Positions 53,992 through 63,618 are shown, counted from the first letter of the stretch. The stretch is 64,000 nt of DNA from Streptomyces sp. NBC_01235 (GCF_035989285.1 NZ_CP108513.1:1302001-1366000), one strand, 5' to 3'. Numbers and translations: made by a program. The notes: generated by a model from the sequence alone, not told the origin.

Positions 53992-54099
53992 ATGCAACCT
54001 GACCAGTTCAGCCGCATGTTGCGTTCAGCCCTGCTCACCACGCGCGGTCACATCGACCTGCTGCGAGTGGCCTCCGCCGCGCGCCGTCGCGACCCCTGA
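53992..54099 (+). CDS. Orphan leader-peptide ORF
   Basis: A 35-residue ORF MQPDQFSRMLRSALLTTRGH with IDLLRVASAARRRDP. It matches the Streptomyces putative leader peptides of the form LT.R.HIDLLRVASA found ahead of sulphur or transport operons, which usually end in Cys-rich codons. Here Cys is replaced (AARRRDP), and the downstream gene is gone, replaced by transposase debris. A later ATG (54023) is possible. From 54100 to 54285 there is only a 10-bp GC hairpin (54197-54224). Confidence 0.5.
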   Translation: MQPDQFSRMLRSALLTTRGHIDLLRVASAARRRDP

Positions 54100-54285
54100 C
54101 GCCTTTTCAACGTCTCGCTTCACCTCTCGCACCGCCCTTCACCCCCGCCTTCGCCCGCCCTGCCCGCACGCCCGGTCACACCTGAGCCGACCGGGACGCG
54201 GCGGCGCCGTTCGACGCCGCCGCGCAGGACGAGGAGGCCGTCGGGCCCCCGGACCCGACGCGCGCTGCGTGACCGCATCAACGAA

Positions 54286-54540
54286 ACGCGCCTGGTCGAG
54301 GATCAGGTGCACGTCGAGACCGGTGGGGACTTCCTTGTCGAGCTTGGCGAGGAACTTCTTGAACTCGACGGCCCGGTGGCGCCGGTGCAGGGAGCCGATC
54401 ACCTTCCCTGTGGCGACCTCCAGGGCCGCGAACAGGGTGGTGGTGCCGGCGCGGACGTAGTCGTGGCTGCGGCGTTCCGGGATGCCGGGCACCATCGGCA
54501 GCACGGGCTGGGACCGGTCAAGGGTCTGGATCTGCGACTT
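54286..54540 (-). pseudogene. IS630-family transposase fragment
   Basis: SQIQTLDRSQPVLPMVPGIP, ERRSHDYVRAGTTTLFAALE, HRRHRAVEFKKFLAKLDKEV and DVHLILD are the DDE-domain middle of an IS630 transposase. Both ends are missing. Confidence 0.7.
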
Positions 54541-54599
54541 CGTGCGCCACGAGGCGCTGTGGGATCGAGCGGAGGTGAGAGGACTCCGCCGCCGTGCTG

Positions 54600-55474
54600 T
54601 CGCAGCAGCATGGCGAAGCTGGGGGCAGTTCGAGCCGGGAGATGCCGGTGAGGGCGGAAAGCAGCCCCGACAACGACGGGACGCGCTGGCACTGCCAGAC
54701 AGCGCGGGTCCGGCAAGCGAGGTCGAGGCTGACCCGGCGGAGAGCCTTGAACGTGACTTTGAGTAGGGCATTCGCACGCTCGGCGACACTGTGGATGCCA
54801 CGGATCACCTTGTTGAATGCCTTTTGTTCGAGGCCGAGTTCGCGGCCCTGGAGCTTCTTGACCGGGTGGCGGAAGCCCTCGCCGGCGTTCTCGTAGCCGA
54901 GGTCGGTCAGGGTCGGGATACCGAGGGTGGCGGCGAGACGGTTCAGTGCGGTGATCAGGCCGTGGGTGCGGGCGCAGGTGGTGTCGTGTTCGCGGCCGGG
55001 GCGGACTGGGGACACCCAGACTGGCCAGCCGTCCGGGGCGGAGACGACCTGCGCGTTCCCGCCATGATGCCTGTGTTTCCCGGACCACCACAGGTCGGCC
55101 CCATTGGGGCCGGGGGCGGCGACGCGGTCGGTGCGGATGACGGTGCCGTCCAGGTTGAGGTGGGTGCATCCGGCGGCGGCTGCCCGCTCCAGCGCGGTGG
55201 ACAGGTCCGGGGCATGGTCGGCGAGCACGGCCAGTCCCTAGTGCAGATAGCGGTGGGCGGTGGGCACCGAGATCTGGTTGTCCCGGGCGAGTTGGGCCAA
55301 CCGGGTCCCGTCGACGAACCACCGCAGGACGAGGATGCCCTGCTTGAAGACGCCCAGGGCCCGGGTGTTCTTGCGGGTGCCGAGCCGGTCGCGGTGCTCG
55401 CGCAGGAGCCGGGCCAGGGCCTCGGCGGCCTCCCTGCCGACGTCGAGCCCGGCGGTGTAGGTGATGCCGGTCAA
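54600..55474 (-). pseudogene. IS5-like transposase with nonsense codon
   Basis: About 290 residues. HTH part LRWFVDGTRLAQLARDNQIS and VPTAHRYLH, then TAG at 55238-55240, then LAVLADHAPDLSTALERAAA, LNLDGTVIRTDRVA (Asp), SPVRPGREHDTTCART, DLGYENAGEGFRHPVKK (Asp) and SVAERANALLKVTFKALRRV (Glu). Only the stop interrupts it, so the loss is recent. The C-terminal end merges with IS630 debris. Confidence 0.7.
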
Positions 55475-55720
55475 CGCGTGAAGCCTCTGGCCGTACGGAA
55501 CTTGATCTTCTCAGACCTGTTCCTACCAGGGGCTTCACCCACATCTGACGCCAGGACACCCGGCTCGGAGCCGCATCGACCGCACTACGTGACGCATCGA
55601 GACCGTCACGTTGCCGGGAAGACCTCAATGGTTCCCAGCCTCGTACGAGCCGGCCACCAGACCGGTGGCACTGGCCTTCCTCTCAGGGAGGTGGCTGCTG
55701 AGTAGATCCTCTGCACCCAT

Positions 55721-55795
55721 ATTGACCGGTCAATTATCTGATTGTACGGTCTAGTGGAAGGCGCTGGTCGCCGTGCAGATCAGGCGGGAGACCGA
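55721..55795 (+). promoter_or_regulatory. Duplicate of the GntR promoter and gene start
   Basis: A perfect palindrome ATTGACCGGTCAAT (55721-55734), then TTGTACGGTCTAG, and GTGCAGATCAGGCGGGAG, which parallels TGTACGGTCTAG and GTACAGATCAGGCGAGAG at 56111-56162. It is a diverged partial copy of the upstream part of the GntR gene; 55796-56100 has no other feature. Confidence 0.5.
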
Positions 55796-56110
55796 CATGA
55801 CGAATCAGGCAAGGGTCCAGCCTTCTGGCGCTCGACCACCGGCTGAAAAGGATCTCCACCGTGGGAACGGCGCCGGCCGTTACGGGGCCCGGCGTGTCTT
55901 CAGCGAATCGGTGAAGGCGGGGCCGATCGCCCGTCATCGGCGGTCCGGAAGGCTCCAGGCGCAGCCGCGCCCGTACCGTCGTCGGCTCGGCTCCGTGGTC
56001 ACCGTCGAACCCAAACCGCGCGGGACAGGTCGGGAACAGCACCCCGCCCATGAGGCTCGGACGCTGAAGACCGGGCTGGTCAGCTCGCTCTTACCAGTCA
56101 ATCGAGTGAA

Positions 56111-56124
56111 TGTACGGTCTAGCC
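56111..56124 (+). promoter_or_regulatory. GntR gene -10 and possible operator
   Basis: TGTACGGTCTAGCC directly before ATG 56125. TACGGT is a -10-like hexamer eight bases before the ATG, so a leaderless transcript is likely. The same motif recurs at 55738 and may be the regulator's operator. Confidence 0.4.
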
Positions 56125-56838
56125 ATGACCGTGCCACTCTATGTACAGATCAGGCGAGAGTTCGAAGCGAAGATCCTGTCCGGGGCCCTCCCGCCTGGCT
56201 CGCGTCTGCCAAGCGAGATGGACATCTCCGCCGAGTACGGCGTCAGTCGTGCCACGGCCCAACGGGTCCTCAACGACCTGGCCGAGGCGGGGCTGGCAAT
56301 CCGCCGGCGGCGCCACGGATCGTTCGTGGCGGACGTGACGCGGCAGATCAATCTGCTCAACTTCGTCACTCCTGCGGCAGCCGCAAAGGGCGCGCCGGGC
56401 AGACACGAAGTGGTTTCCGCGCGGATCGTCAGGGCCGCCGACGCCATCCTGACCCTCCCTGGCGCCTCCGCCGACACGGCCGTAGTGGAACTGGTCCGCC
56501 GCAAACTGAACGTACGCGAGGAGCCGCAGTCGGTCGAGCGGCACGTCGTCCTCTTCGCGGCCGCCCCCGACCTGCTGAACGAGAACCTCGAAGACCTCGT
56601 CACCCTCCCGTATCTGCAGCGCAGAGGGGTACCGATCGACTCGATCCGGCTCTACCTCGACCCGGTGGCCCTCGACGAGCACGACGCCGCATTGCTGCAC
56701 AGCGAGACCGGAACGCCCGCGCTGATGAGGCGCAGGGAGTTGCGTGCCGATGACGGCAGCACCGTCGAGGTGGTGACGACCCTCGTCCGTCCGGGAACCG
56801 CCGAGTTCTTCCTGGAGCTTCCCGTCCCCGCCATGTGA
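56125..56838 (+). CDS. GntR/HutC-family regulator
   Basis: A 237-residue regulator. N-terminal winged HTH (VPLYVQIRREFEAKILSGAL; PSEMDISAEYGVSRATAQRV) and a UTRA-type ligand domain (about 85-235: VERHVVLFAAAPDLLNENLE, TVEVVTTLVRPGTAEFFLEL). Heads an operon with an FAD oxidase 34 bases downstream, whose substrate may be the effector. Confidence 0.9.
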   Translation: MTVPLYVQIRREFEAKILSGALPPGSRLPSEMDISAEYGVSRATAQRVLNDLAEAGLAIRRRRHGSFVADVTRQINLLNFVTPAAAAKGAPGRHEVVSARIVRAADAILTLPGASADTAVVELVRRKLNVREEPQSVERHVVLFAAAPDLLNENLEDLVTLPYLQRRGVPIDSIRLYLDPVALDEHDAALLHSETGTPALMRRRELRADDGSTVEVVTTLVRPGTAEFFLELPVPAM

Positions 56839-56872
56839 GCAGCGTGCCGCTGCCAGAAAGGATGCGCACACA

Positions 56873-58039
56873 ATGAAGGTCATCATCGTCGGTGCCGGCG
56901 TGCTGGGCGTGAGCGTCGCGAGGCAGCTTGCCGTCGCCGGCGAGGACGTTCTCCTGCTCGATCAGCGGGGAGCCGGCACCGGCACGACCGCGACCACCTT
57001 CGCCTGGACCAACTCCAGCCGGAAGCCCGACCCGGACTACCACCGGCTGAACCTCGCGGGGATGGAGGAGCACACCAGGCTCGCCGGGCAACTGCGCGGC
57101 GCACCGTCGTACTTCCCCAGCGGAGCGCTGCAGTGGGCGGACGCCGCAAACGAGCAGCGGCTCGCCGACAACGTGGAACGACTGCAGGCACTCGGCTACC
57201 CCGCACACTGGGTCACCCCCAACGAAGCGGCGCGGACCGCAGGCGGCCTCCGCATCCCGGCGACCATCACGTCCATCGCACACTTCCCCAGCGAGGGATA
57301 CGTTCTGCCGGACCGTTTCGTGAACAACCTGCTGACGGGCGCCGAGCAGAACGGAGCCACGTTCGCGATCGGCGAGGTCGTAGCCATCGACGACGGGCCT
57401 GACCGAGTCTCCGTCACCCTGGCCGGGGGCGAGGTCTGCACGGGCGATCGAGTCGTCCTGGCGGCAGGCCGCTGGACAGAACGGCTCGCCGCACGGGCCG
57501 GGATCGACGTTCCCATGGTCACGGATGCCGGTCGCGGAGCGCAGACCGTCGGCCTGCTCGGGTACGCCAGGTCACCACAACTCGACCTGCGCTGCGTGAT
57601 CCACAGCCCCGGCCTCAACCTCCGCCCCGAGGCCGGCGGGCATACCGTCCTGCAGGCTCTCGATCTGAACGCCCACGTCGATCCGGCAGACCCGCCGTCC
57701 GCGGACGGGGACATCGCAAGCACCCTCGCCCGACGGTTCTCCGCACTGCTGCCCGACCCGGGCCGGGCACCGGAGATCGACCTGCGCATCGGCTTCCGGT
57801 CACTGCCGGCGGACGGCCACACTGTCGCCGGCTATGCCTCCGCGCAGTCCCGCGTCTACTGCCTCGTCTCGCACAGCGGGGTCACCCTGGCGCCGATTCT
57901 GGGACGCCTGGTCGCGGCCGAGATCACAACCGATCAGGAGCAGGACCTCCTTGGGGCCTTCCGGCCCACACGATTCACCGGCGTACGGCGCTCGGACATC
58001 GAGGTGGATCAACACGCCACCAGTCTGGGCGAGCAGTAG
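56873..58039 (+). CDS. FAD-dependent amine/amino-acid oxidase-like
   Basis: A 388-residue DAO-superfamily flavoprotein. Dinucleotide-binding VIIVGAGVLGVSVARQL (GxGxxG) with acidic LLLDQ end, ATTFAWTNSSRKP loop, middle substrate domain, VVLAAGRWTERLA, and the C-terminal FAD strand GFRSLPADGHTVAGY with VYCLVSHSGVTLAP. Oxidises an amine or amino acid by family analogy. Site GAAAGGA before ATG 56873. Cotranscribed with GntR. Confidence 0.88.
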   Translation: MKVIIVGAGVLGVSVARQLAVAGEDVLLLDQRGAGTGTTATTFAWTNSSRKPDPDYHRLNLAGMEEHTRLAGQLRGAPSYFPSGALQWADAANEQRLADNVERLQALGYPAHWVTPNEAARTAGGLRIPATITSIAHFPSEGYVLPDRFVNNLLTGAEQNGATFAIGEVVAIDDGPDRVSVTLAGGEVCTGDRVVLAAGRWTERLAARAGIDVPMVTDAGRGAQTVGLLGYARSPQLDLRCVIHSPGLNLRPEAGGHTVLQALDLNAHVDPADPPSADGDIASTLARRFSALLPDPGRAPEIDLRIGFRSLPADGHTVAGYASAQSRVYCLVSHSGVTLAPILGRLVAAEITTDQEQDLLGAFRPTRFTGVRRSDIEVDQHATSLGEQ

Positions 58040-58195
58040 CCGACAGCTCTCCCCCGCGATTCCCTTCGGCGCGATCGAGCGTGCCAGGAACATGCTTCCC
58101 CCTCGTTTCGGCTCTTCTGGATCCTGGCCGCAGCATGGAACACGGCCGCACTACCTGAACGAAGACCATGGCGAAGGGCGTCCGTCGGCTCGTGT

Positions 58196-58275
58196 GTGAC
58201 TACCGGCCTGGATGCAGTTCTGGCGGCACTGTACGTGTTCATCGACGTCCGTGTGGCCCCGCGCGCCGGATCGGG
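58196..58275 (+). pseudogene. IS982-family transposase N-terminal scrap
   Basis: VTTGLDAVLAALYVFIDVRV is the IS982 transposase N-terminus (compare NNLDTLATALYVRTDDLL at 5699). It stops after about 25 residues where the next gene's end begins. Confidence 0.6.
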
Positions 58276-58297
58276 CGACCCCGCTGACGGGGACAGG

Positions 58298-58786
58298 TCA
58301 GTCCCACTGCTGGTCCGCGAGGGAGCTGACCGGCTGCGGCTTGCCGATGACGGCCAGGGCGATGAAGAAGTTGATCTGGCCGATCGCGATGGTCAGGGTG
58401 GCCAGTGCCTTCTCCTCGTAGTGCTTCGCCACCTCGGCGTACAGCTCGTCGGAGACGCGCTCCTTGCCATGCGGGGCGGGCTGGAGGGTGGCCTCCACCA
58501 AGGCCAGGGCGGCGCGCTCGGCGTCGGTGAAGTACGGGGCGTCCTGCCAGGAGGAGACGGCTGTGATGCGCTCCTCGGACTCCCCGGCCTTGCGCAGGAA
58601 ACCGGTGTTCAGGATCGTCAGGTAGGTGTTGCCGACGATCTGCCCGGCACGCAGGTGGACGAGGTTCATCGTGGTGCGCGGCACCGAGTGGTTGCCCGTG
58701 GCCCGGAAGAGGGCGGCGCTGATGTCGTTCAGCTCGGGCACGAACTCGGCCGGGTTGGGCATCCGGGAGATGGAGGTGTTCGTCAT
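58298..58786 (-). CDS. Carboxymuconolactone-decarboxylase-family protein lacking CxxC
   Basis: A 162-residue AhpD/CMD-fold protein: TTMNLVHLRAGQIVGNTYLT, SSWQDAPYFTDAERAALALV, TLTIAIGQINFFIALAVIG. Relatives have GCxxC at the point where this protein has GNTYL (Asn53, Leu56), so the peroxidase-type cysteine pair is absent. The rest of the proton-relay region (HLRAGQI) is kept. It may bind a ligand or act as a decarboxylase. Start ATG 58786 has GGAGAGC upstream; a transposase fragment lies just before it. Confidence 0.8.
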   Translation of the reverse strand: MTNTSISRMPNPAEFVPELNDISAALFRATGNHSVPRTTMNLVHLRAGQIVGNTYLTILNTGFLRKAGESEERITAVSSWQDAPYFTDAERAALALVEATLQPAPHGKERVSDELYAEVAKHYEEKALATLTIAIGQINFFIALAVIGKPQPVSSLADQQWD

Positions 58787-58904
58787 GGCTGCTCTCCTTC
58801 GCTTCGGCCTGGTTGGCGTCTTCACAGCACTGACGGATCGGCGCACGCAGATGTGACAGGAATCCGGAAAAGTTCTCCGGCGTGTTCCGGACCTGGTGAC
58901 ATCC

Positions 58905-59059
58905 CTGTCCTTCTCCCGCCATTGCCCGCCCGTTTCGAACCGCCAGATCACGCCTTCGAACTGCTGCCGAAGCCGCTCTGGATACGGGCCGTACCTGCCG
59001 ATCGGCAAGTACGGCCCGATGAACTTCCACTCCTCGTCCGTCAGTTGCGCCCGCGTCAT
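58905..59059 (-). pseudogene. IS5-family transposase N-terminal fragment
   Basis: TRAQLTDEEWKFIGPYLPIG, RLRQQFEGVIWRFETGGQWR, the DUF4096 start of an IS5 transposase, then unrelated sequence. No catalytic part. Confidence 0.65.
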
Positions 59060-59203
59060 GCAAGAGGATCTACGGTCCGGCCCCGCCGGGACGGCGAACC
59101 ACAGATCGACCACGATGCGAGCTGCGCGCTGCAGCACTCCGAATACTGCAAGGACTTCGCGATGTCTTCGTCGCCTGAAATGGCTGATCCGGCACGGCCG
59201 GTG

Positions 59204-59902
59204 TCAGGACCAGGCGATCTCACCATGGCGGGAGACGAAGCGTCCGCTGCCGGCGCCGGGCTCCTCGGTGGCGAGGTGGACGATCGCGTCCGTGCCCTCG
59301 GTGACGGTTTGGGGGCCGCTGTGACCGTTGAGGTCGGTCGCGGTGTAGCCGGGGTCGGCAGCGTTGACGCGGATGCCCTTGAGCCCTTTGGCGTACTGCG
59401 TGGTCAACATCGTCAGCGCCGCCTTCGAGGAGGTGTACAGCGGCGCGACGACGTGCGACTCGGGTCGGCCGGGGTCGTGGGTGTGGGCGAGGGAGCCCAT
59501 GCCGCTGCTGACGTTGACGATCACAGGGTCGTCCGAGCGGCGCAGCAGCGGCAAGAACGCGGTGGTGGTGCGGATGACGCCGATGACGTTGACATCGATG
59601 ACGTCGCGGGCGTCGGCGGCGGTGAGGTCGCTGGGATCGCCGACGGGGCCGTGCACACCAGCGTTGTTGATCAGGACGTCGATCCTGCCCTCATGTTCGG
59701 CGACGTCCGCGGCCGCGGCGGCCACGGATGCGTCGTCAGTCACGTCGATGGGGACGTAGCGTGCGCCGAGCGCGGCAGCGGCCTCCTCGCCCTGTTCGCG
59801 GTTGCGGGCTCCGACGAGCACGGTGTGGCCATACTCGATCAGGCGGCGGGCGGTCTCGCGGCCGAGACCCTTGTTGGCTCCGGTGATGAAGGTGATCGTC
59901 AT
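59204..59902 (-). CDS. SDR-family oxidoreductase
   Basis: A 232-residue SDR: TFITGANKGLGRETARRLIE (cofactor loop), VLINNAGVHGP, VNVSSGMGSLAH, YTSSKAAL (Tyr, Lys), and a PGYTATDLNG loop. ATG 59902 from family N-termini. Divergent from an MmyB-like regulator, 114 bases away, repeating the regulator-beside-reductase design seen at 12 kb. Confidence 0.9.
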   Translation of the reverse strand: MTITFITGANKGLGRETARRLIEYGHTVLVGARNREQGEEAAAALGARYVPIDVTDDASVAAAAADVAEHEGRIDVLINNAGVHGPVGDPSDLTAADARDVIDVNVIGVIRTTTAFLPLLRRSDDPVIVNVSSGMGSLAHTHDPGRPESHVVAPLYTSSKAALTMLTTQYAKGLKGIRVNAADPGYTATDLNGHSGPQTVTEGTDAIVHLATEEPGAGSGRFVSRHGEIAWS

Positions 59903-60016
59903 GCGTTCGACTCTGATCCCGACGACGGAGGCGGACCAGGGACGCTTCGACGGTAGGAAGACCAGTACCACCCTCGCGCCCCCATGCACGACCGGGGATG
60001 CAGGAGGATGGAGTTC

Positions 60017-60883
60017 ATGTCGTCGACACCCGGAACCGGGCTGGGCGTGATGATCCGCACGTGGCGGGATCGGCTGCCCCCGTCGACCGCCGGGCTGCCG
60101 GTGGCCCGCGGGCGCCGGGCGGCCGGGCTGCGGCGCGAAGAACTGGCTGACCTGGCCGGGGTATCGGTCGACTACATCGTGCGCCTGGAACAGGGGCGGG
60201 CCACGACACCCTCGGCGTCGGTGGTGGCGTCCCTCGCACGCGCCCTGCAGTTGTCCGCCGCCGAGCGGGACCACCTGTACCGGCTGGCCCAGCTCGTGCC
60301 GCCGGTGGACGGTGCGATCTCTGACCATCTCCCGCCCGGCGTCCAGCGGGTACTCGCCCGCCTCGGGGACGTGGCGGTGGCCGTGTTTGCGGCGGACTGG
60401 CAACTGGTGTGGTGGAACCGTGGGTGGGCGGCCCTGCTGGGCGATCCCTCAGCCTCGCCGCCGCGGCTGCGCAACTTCGCGCGCGACAGGTTCCCGGTGG
60501 ACACCGGCCCCGCCCAGCTCGCGCTGTGGCCAGTGACCGAGGCGGACCGCGACGCCACCGATGCCGCCGTCGTCTCCGACCTGCGCCGCGCCAGCGGCCG
60601 ATTCCCCAAGGACAGTCGCTTGGCCGCGCTGATCCGCGATCTGAACGCGGGCAACAGGAGGTTCGCCGAGCTGTGGGCGACCGGAGAGGTGGCCGCGCAC
60701 CGCGAGGACCACAAGACGATCGACCACCCGTCGGTGGGACCGGTCACGGTGGACTGCGACGTTCTGAGCGACGGCGACTCCGAGCGCAAGATCGTCATCA
60801 TGACCGCCGTTCCAGGCAGCGAGGACGAGACCAAGCTCCGGCTCACCGCCATCGCCGGCCCACCGGCCACCACGCACAGCTGA
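60017..60883 (+). CDS. XRE/MmyB-like transcriptional regulator 3
   Basis: A 288-residue regulator of the same family as those at 10014 and 11040: HTH RGRRAAGLRREELADLAGVS with YIVRLEQGRA, and the sensor domain VFAADWQLVWWNRGWAALLG and KTIDHPSVGPVTVDCDVL. It has diverged further from those two. AGGAGG stands nine bases before ATG 60017. Probably controls the divergent SDR. Confidence 0.88.
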   Translation: MSSTPGTGLGVMIRTWRDRLPPSTAGLPVARGRRAAGLRREELADLAGVSVDYIVRLEQGRATTPSASVVASLARALQLSAAERDHLYRLAQLVPPVDGAISDHLPPGVQRVLARLGDVAVAVFAADWQLVWWNRGWAALLGDPSASPPRLRNFARDRFPVDTGPAQLALWPVTEADRDATDAAVVSDLRRASGRFPKDSRLAALIRDLNAGNRRFAELWATGEVAAHREDHKTIDHPSVGPVTVDCDVLSDGDSERKIVIMTAVPGSEDETKLRLTAIAGPPATTHS

Positions 60884-60989
60884 TCCGGCCTGCGCGTCGG
60901 TCGGCCGGCCGCCTGTGCGTGGCGAGCGCCGAATCACGATGCCGACCCAATTGGCGGCGCGGCAGCGGTCGCGGTCGTCCGTCCAGGCC

Positions 60990-61475
60990 CGACGAGCGAG
61001 AGTTCGCCACCAAGGGCGCGCTCGCCAAGACGATCGTGCTGCGCGCGCCGGCCTCGCCGCTGCCCATCACCTGGGTGACAGCGGATGCCGCCTACGGTCA
61101 GGAACGCCGGTTCCGCCGGGTGCTGGAGAACGCCGGTGTCGGCTACGTGCTCGCGGTTCCGAAGTCCCAGTTCACCGTGGGCTGCCCACGCATCGACCAC
61201 CTTTTCGCCCAGGCACCCGAACAGGCGTGGGAGCGCCGCTCCTGCGGGCAGGGAGCCAAGGGACTGCGGGAGTACGACTGGGCCTCAGTGCGACTGCCCG
61301 CGGTGGCCGAATTCGATACCAGGGCCAGGAGTTGGTGCATCAGCGGTGGTCGCTGGCCCGGCGCAGCGTGAGCAAACCGGAGGAGATCGCCTACCACCTC
61401 GGCTACGCACCCCTCGTTGCCGGCGTTGACGACTTGGTGCGCGTCGTCGGTGTCCGCTGGGCGGTGGAGATGTGT
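60990..61475 (+). pseudogene. IS701-family transposase fragment
   Basis: DEREFATKGALAKTIVLRA, TWVTADAAYGQERRFRRVLE (catalytic Asp), GYVLAVPKSQFTV, then a frameshift near 61310 and RWSLARRSVSKPEEIAYHLG, VRVVGVRWAVE. N- and C-ends missing. Confidence 0.7.
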
Positions 61476-61639
61476 CAACCACACTGCACACATAGATGTC
61501 AGTCGTCTGCCGGCGGTGCGTCCGGGGCGTTTTGCCAGTAGCGGTGGGTGTACCAGCCTGGTGATCGTGCGCGGCGTTCTCGAAGAGCGGCGAGCTCGTC
61601 GGGGTCGGCGTGGAGGATCCAGCGGTGGGGTGGGACGGA

Positions 61640-61850
61640 CAGGCGCCTTCCCTGGACCCGGGATCATCACCAGCCACTGGTCCTCGGCGGTGACGGTCTT
61701 GCCGCTGCCCGGGCGGCCGGGAATCTTGCGCCTCGGATCGACGCGGTGCCGGCCATAGGTGTGGATGCCGGCGTAGATCGGACTGTGCAGCATCCACTGC
61801 AAGGTGGGACGGTTGGGACGCCAGAAGATCACCCGTCGACCATCGGCAGC
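61640..61850 (-). pseudogene. Serine recombinase fragment
   Basis: LQWMLHSPIYAGIHTYGRHR and EDQWLVMIPG are the segment before the zinc ribbon of a large serine recombinase. The catalytic domain is absent. Confidence 0.5.
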
Positions 61851-61857
61851 ATGACAC

Positions 61858-61999
61858 CGACGGCGTCACTACCCGATCACCTTCGCCGCCGAGGAACCGT
61901 TCGACTTCGACGGCGACCCCTACAACCAGTACGACCAGCGCTCCACGTACGCACCGGTCATCGCCCGCGTCGCCGTCACACCGCTCGCCCGGCGGTGAT
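61858..61999 (+). pseudogene. Unidentified C-terminal fragment
   Basis: The frame HYPITFAAEEPFDFDGDPYN and QYDQRSTYAPVIARVAVTPL ends with ARR and TGA. Protein-like composition, no family known to me, and no start. From 62000 to 62298 no gene is visible. Confidence 0.3.
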
Positions 62000-62298
62000 C
62001 CGCGGCGAGCTGAGCGGAGAGGTGCCCCGGGGCAGTGCGGGCCACCGGCACCCGCCAGAGGGCCACGAACGCGTCGGTGAGGCCGTTCGCCGCCTCACAC
62101 CGACCTGAAGCTTCTCCACCGAAGGGCTGCGGCGCCGCCCTGGTCGCGCTGCCCCTGGTTTCCTTCCTCCCGGACCCGCGTCGGGACACGAGCGGGCCGC
62201 ACCGCCACCGGAACGGCCCCGGAGACGGCCGTCCAGCGGGCCTGGCCGAGCCGTGTCCTGCCGCCTGCGCGGTGTCGGCCGTGGCCGGTCCTCTCCGC

Positions 62299-63618
62299 TC
62301 AGGTGGGAGCGTAGGCCGTGGCGACCGGGGTGACGCCGAGGCGGGCTCGGGCCGGGTGGGCCGCCATGTGCAGCGGCGGTTGGGGGGACAGACCGCGGGG
62401 AGCCGGGATGCGGGGGCGGGTCGCGCCCGCGCCGCGGGTGGGCGGGCCGTCCGGAACGGCTGCGTGGTCGCTGACGTCGGCGGTGTCCCCGAGCGAGGAG
62501 GCGCCCGTCGTCATCGTCGGTTCGGGCCAGGTCAGGCCCGCGCTGCGCTGGAACCGGGTGACGGCGGCGACGGCGAGGGCCGCGCGCAGGGTGCACAGGC
62601 CACGCAGCCCGTCGAGGCGCTGGCCGGTGAGCAGACCGATCCGCTGCAGGCGGCGGTCCAGCGTGTTGCGGTGGATGCCCAGCCGCTCACAGGCACGGTG
62701 ACGGACACCGTCGGCGGCGATGAGGGCGGTCAGGGTGTCCCAGAGGACGGGGTGCTCGTTCAGCGGCTCGACCATCTTGAGAAGCCGCTCGGAAACGGCC
62801 GGGGTCTCCGTCGCGCCGTACTCCACCAGGATGTCGTCGAGTCCGTACACCCCGGGCGGACAGTCGAGGGCGAGGAGCGTGGCGCAGATCCCGTCGGCGA
62901 CCGTCACTCCGCCCGCCTCCTGGTCCGCGCGCACGTCCGGCGCGCCGACGGCCGGGTCCTGCCAGTGGACCGCGATCCAGACGTCGCCCGGCAGGTCCTT
63001 GTGGGCTTCGCGGGCGAGGGAGACGGCCTCCTCCTGGTCGGCCGCCGGCAGCAGGACGTGGGCGCCTTCGTCGGAAGCCGGCACGACCGCGGCGGCCAGT
63101 CCCCGGAAGACCCGGTGGATGTCGGCGATCGTGCAGGACAGGGCGCGCACGGCCAGCACCGCGCGCGCCTTGGTGGACGCCTCCTGGGTGAGGTGCGCGG
63201 GGACCTGCCGAGGGGGCTCCGGATCGTCCTCACCGCCGGTCCCCACCTCGAAGAAGCCGCAGTTCAGCTCCCGGCCCACCAGCCGTCCTGCGTCCCCGAG
63301 CCGCAGCACCATCACTTCGTGCGTCAGAGCGTCCTGGTCATGGGCGCCAACCGTGCACCGGTTGACGAGATGGCGCGTCATGCCGCCCACCATGGCGAGC
63401 AGTTCGTCGAGCGACCGGCCGCGTCGCGCCCACGCCCGGCCCTCCGCACGGATACGAGCCGCGCTCTGCCAGCTCCAGTCGCCCTGGCCGGACACCACCT
63501 CGGTCAGAGCCGAGAAGATCTCCCAGCGGACTCTGCGGCATCCCTCGTCGACATCCTCGATCCCCTCCGACGCGAAGAGTGGGTGAAGATCAGGTTTGGC
63601 CCCCGCGTGTGTGGTCAT
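62299..63618 (-). CDS. PucR-family transcriptional regulator
   Basis: A 439-residue regulator: N-terminal RsbRD-like helical domain (about 30-130: RGRSLDELLAMVGGMTRHLV), GGDEF-like middle domain, and the C-terminal PucR HTH (about 300-345: LWDTLTALIAADGVRHRACE, RLGIHRNTLDRRLQRIG). The roughly 90-residue tail after it is Pro/Arg-rich and disordered, longer than usual, and may be out-of-frame extension. Divergent from a response-regulator gene. Confidence 0.85.
   Translation of the reverse strand: MTTHAGAKPDLHPLFASEGIEDVDEGCRRVRWEIFSALTEVVSGQGDWSWQSAARIRAEGRAWARRGRSLDELLAMVGGMTRHLVNRCTVGAHDQDALTHEVMVLRLGDAGRLVGRELNCGFFEVGTGGEDDPEPPRQVPAHLTQEASTKARAVLAVRALSCTIADIHRVFRGLAAAVVPASDEGAHVLLPAADQEEAVSLAREAHKDLPGDVWIAVHWQDPAVGAPDVRADQEAGGVTVADGICATLLALDCPPGVYGLDDILVEYGATETPAVSERLLKMVEPLNEHPVLWDTLTALIAADGVRHRACERLGIHRNTLDRRLQRIGLLTGQRLDGLRGLCTLRAALAVAAVTRFQRSAGLTWPEPTMTTGASSLGDTADVSDHAAVPDGPPTRGAGATRPRIPAPRGLSPQPPLHMAAHPARARLGVTPVATAYAPT

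Noticed and set aside
54399..55628. 409-codon minus-strand frame
   Set aside because: Out of frame with the IS5-like transposase it covers; Arg/Pro-rich without domain.
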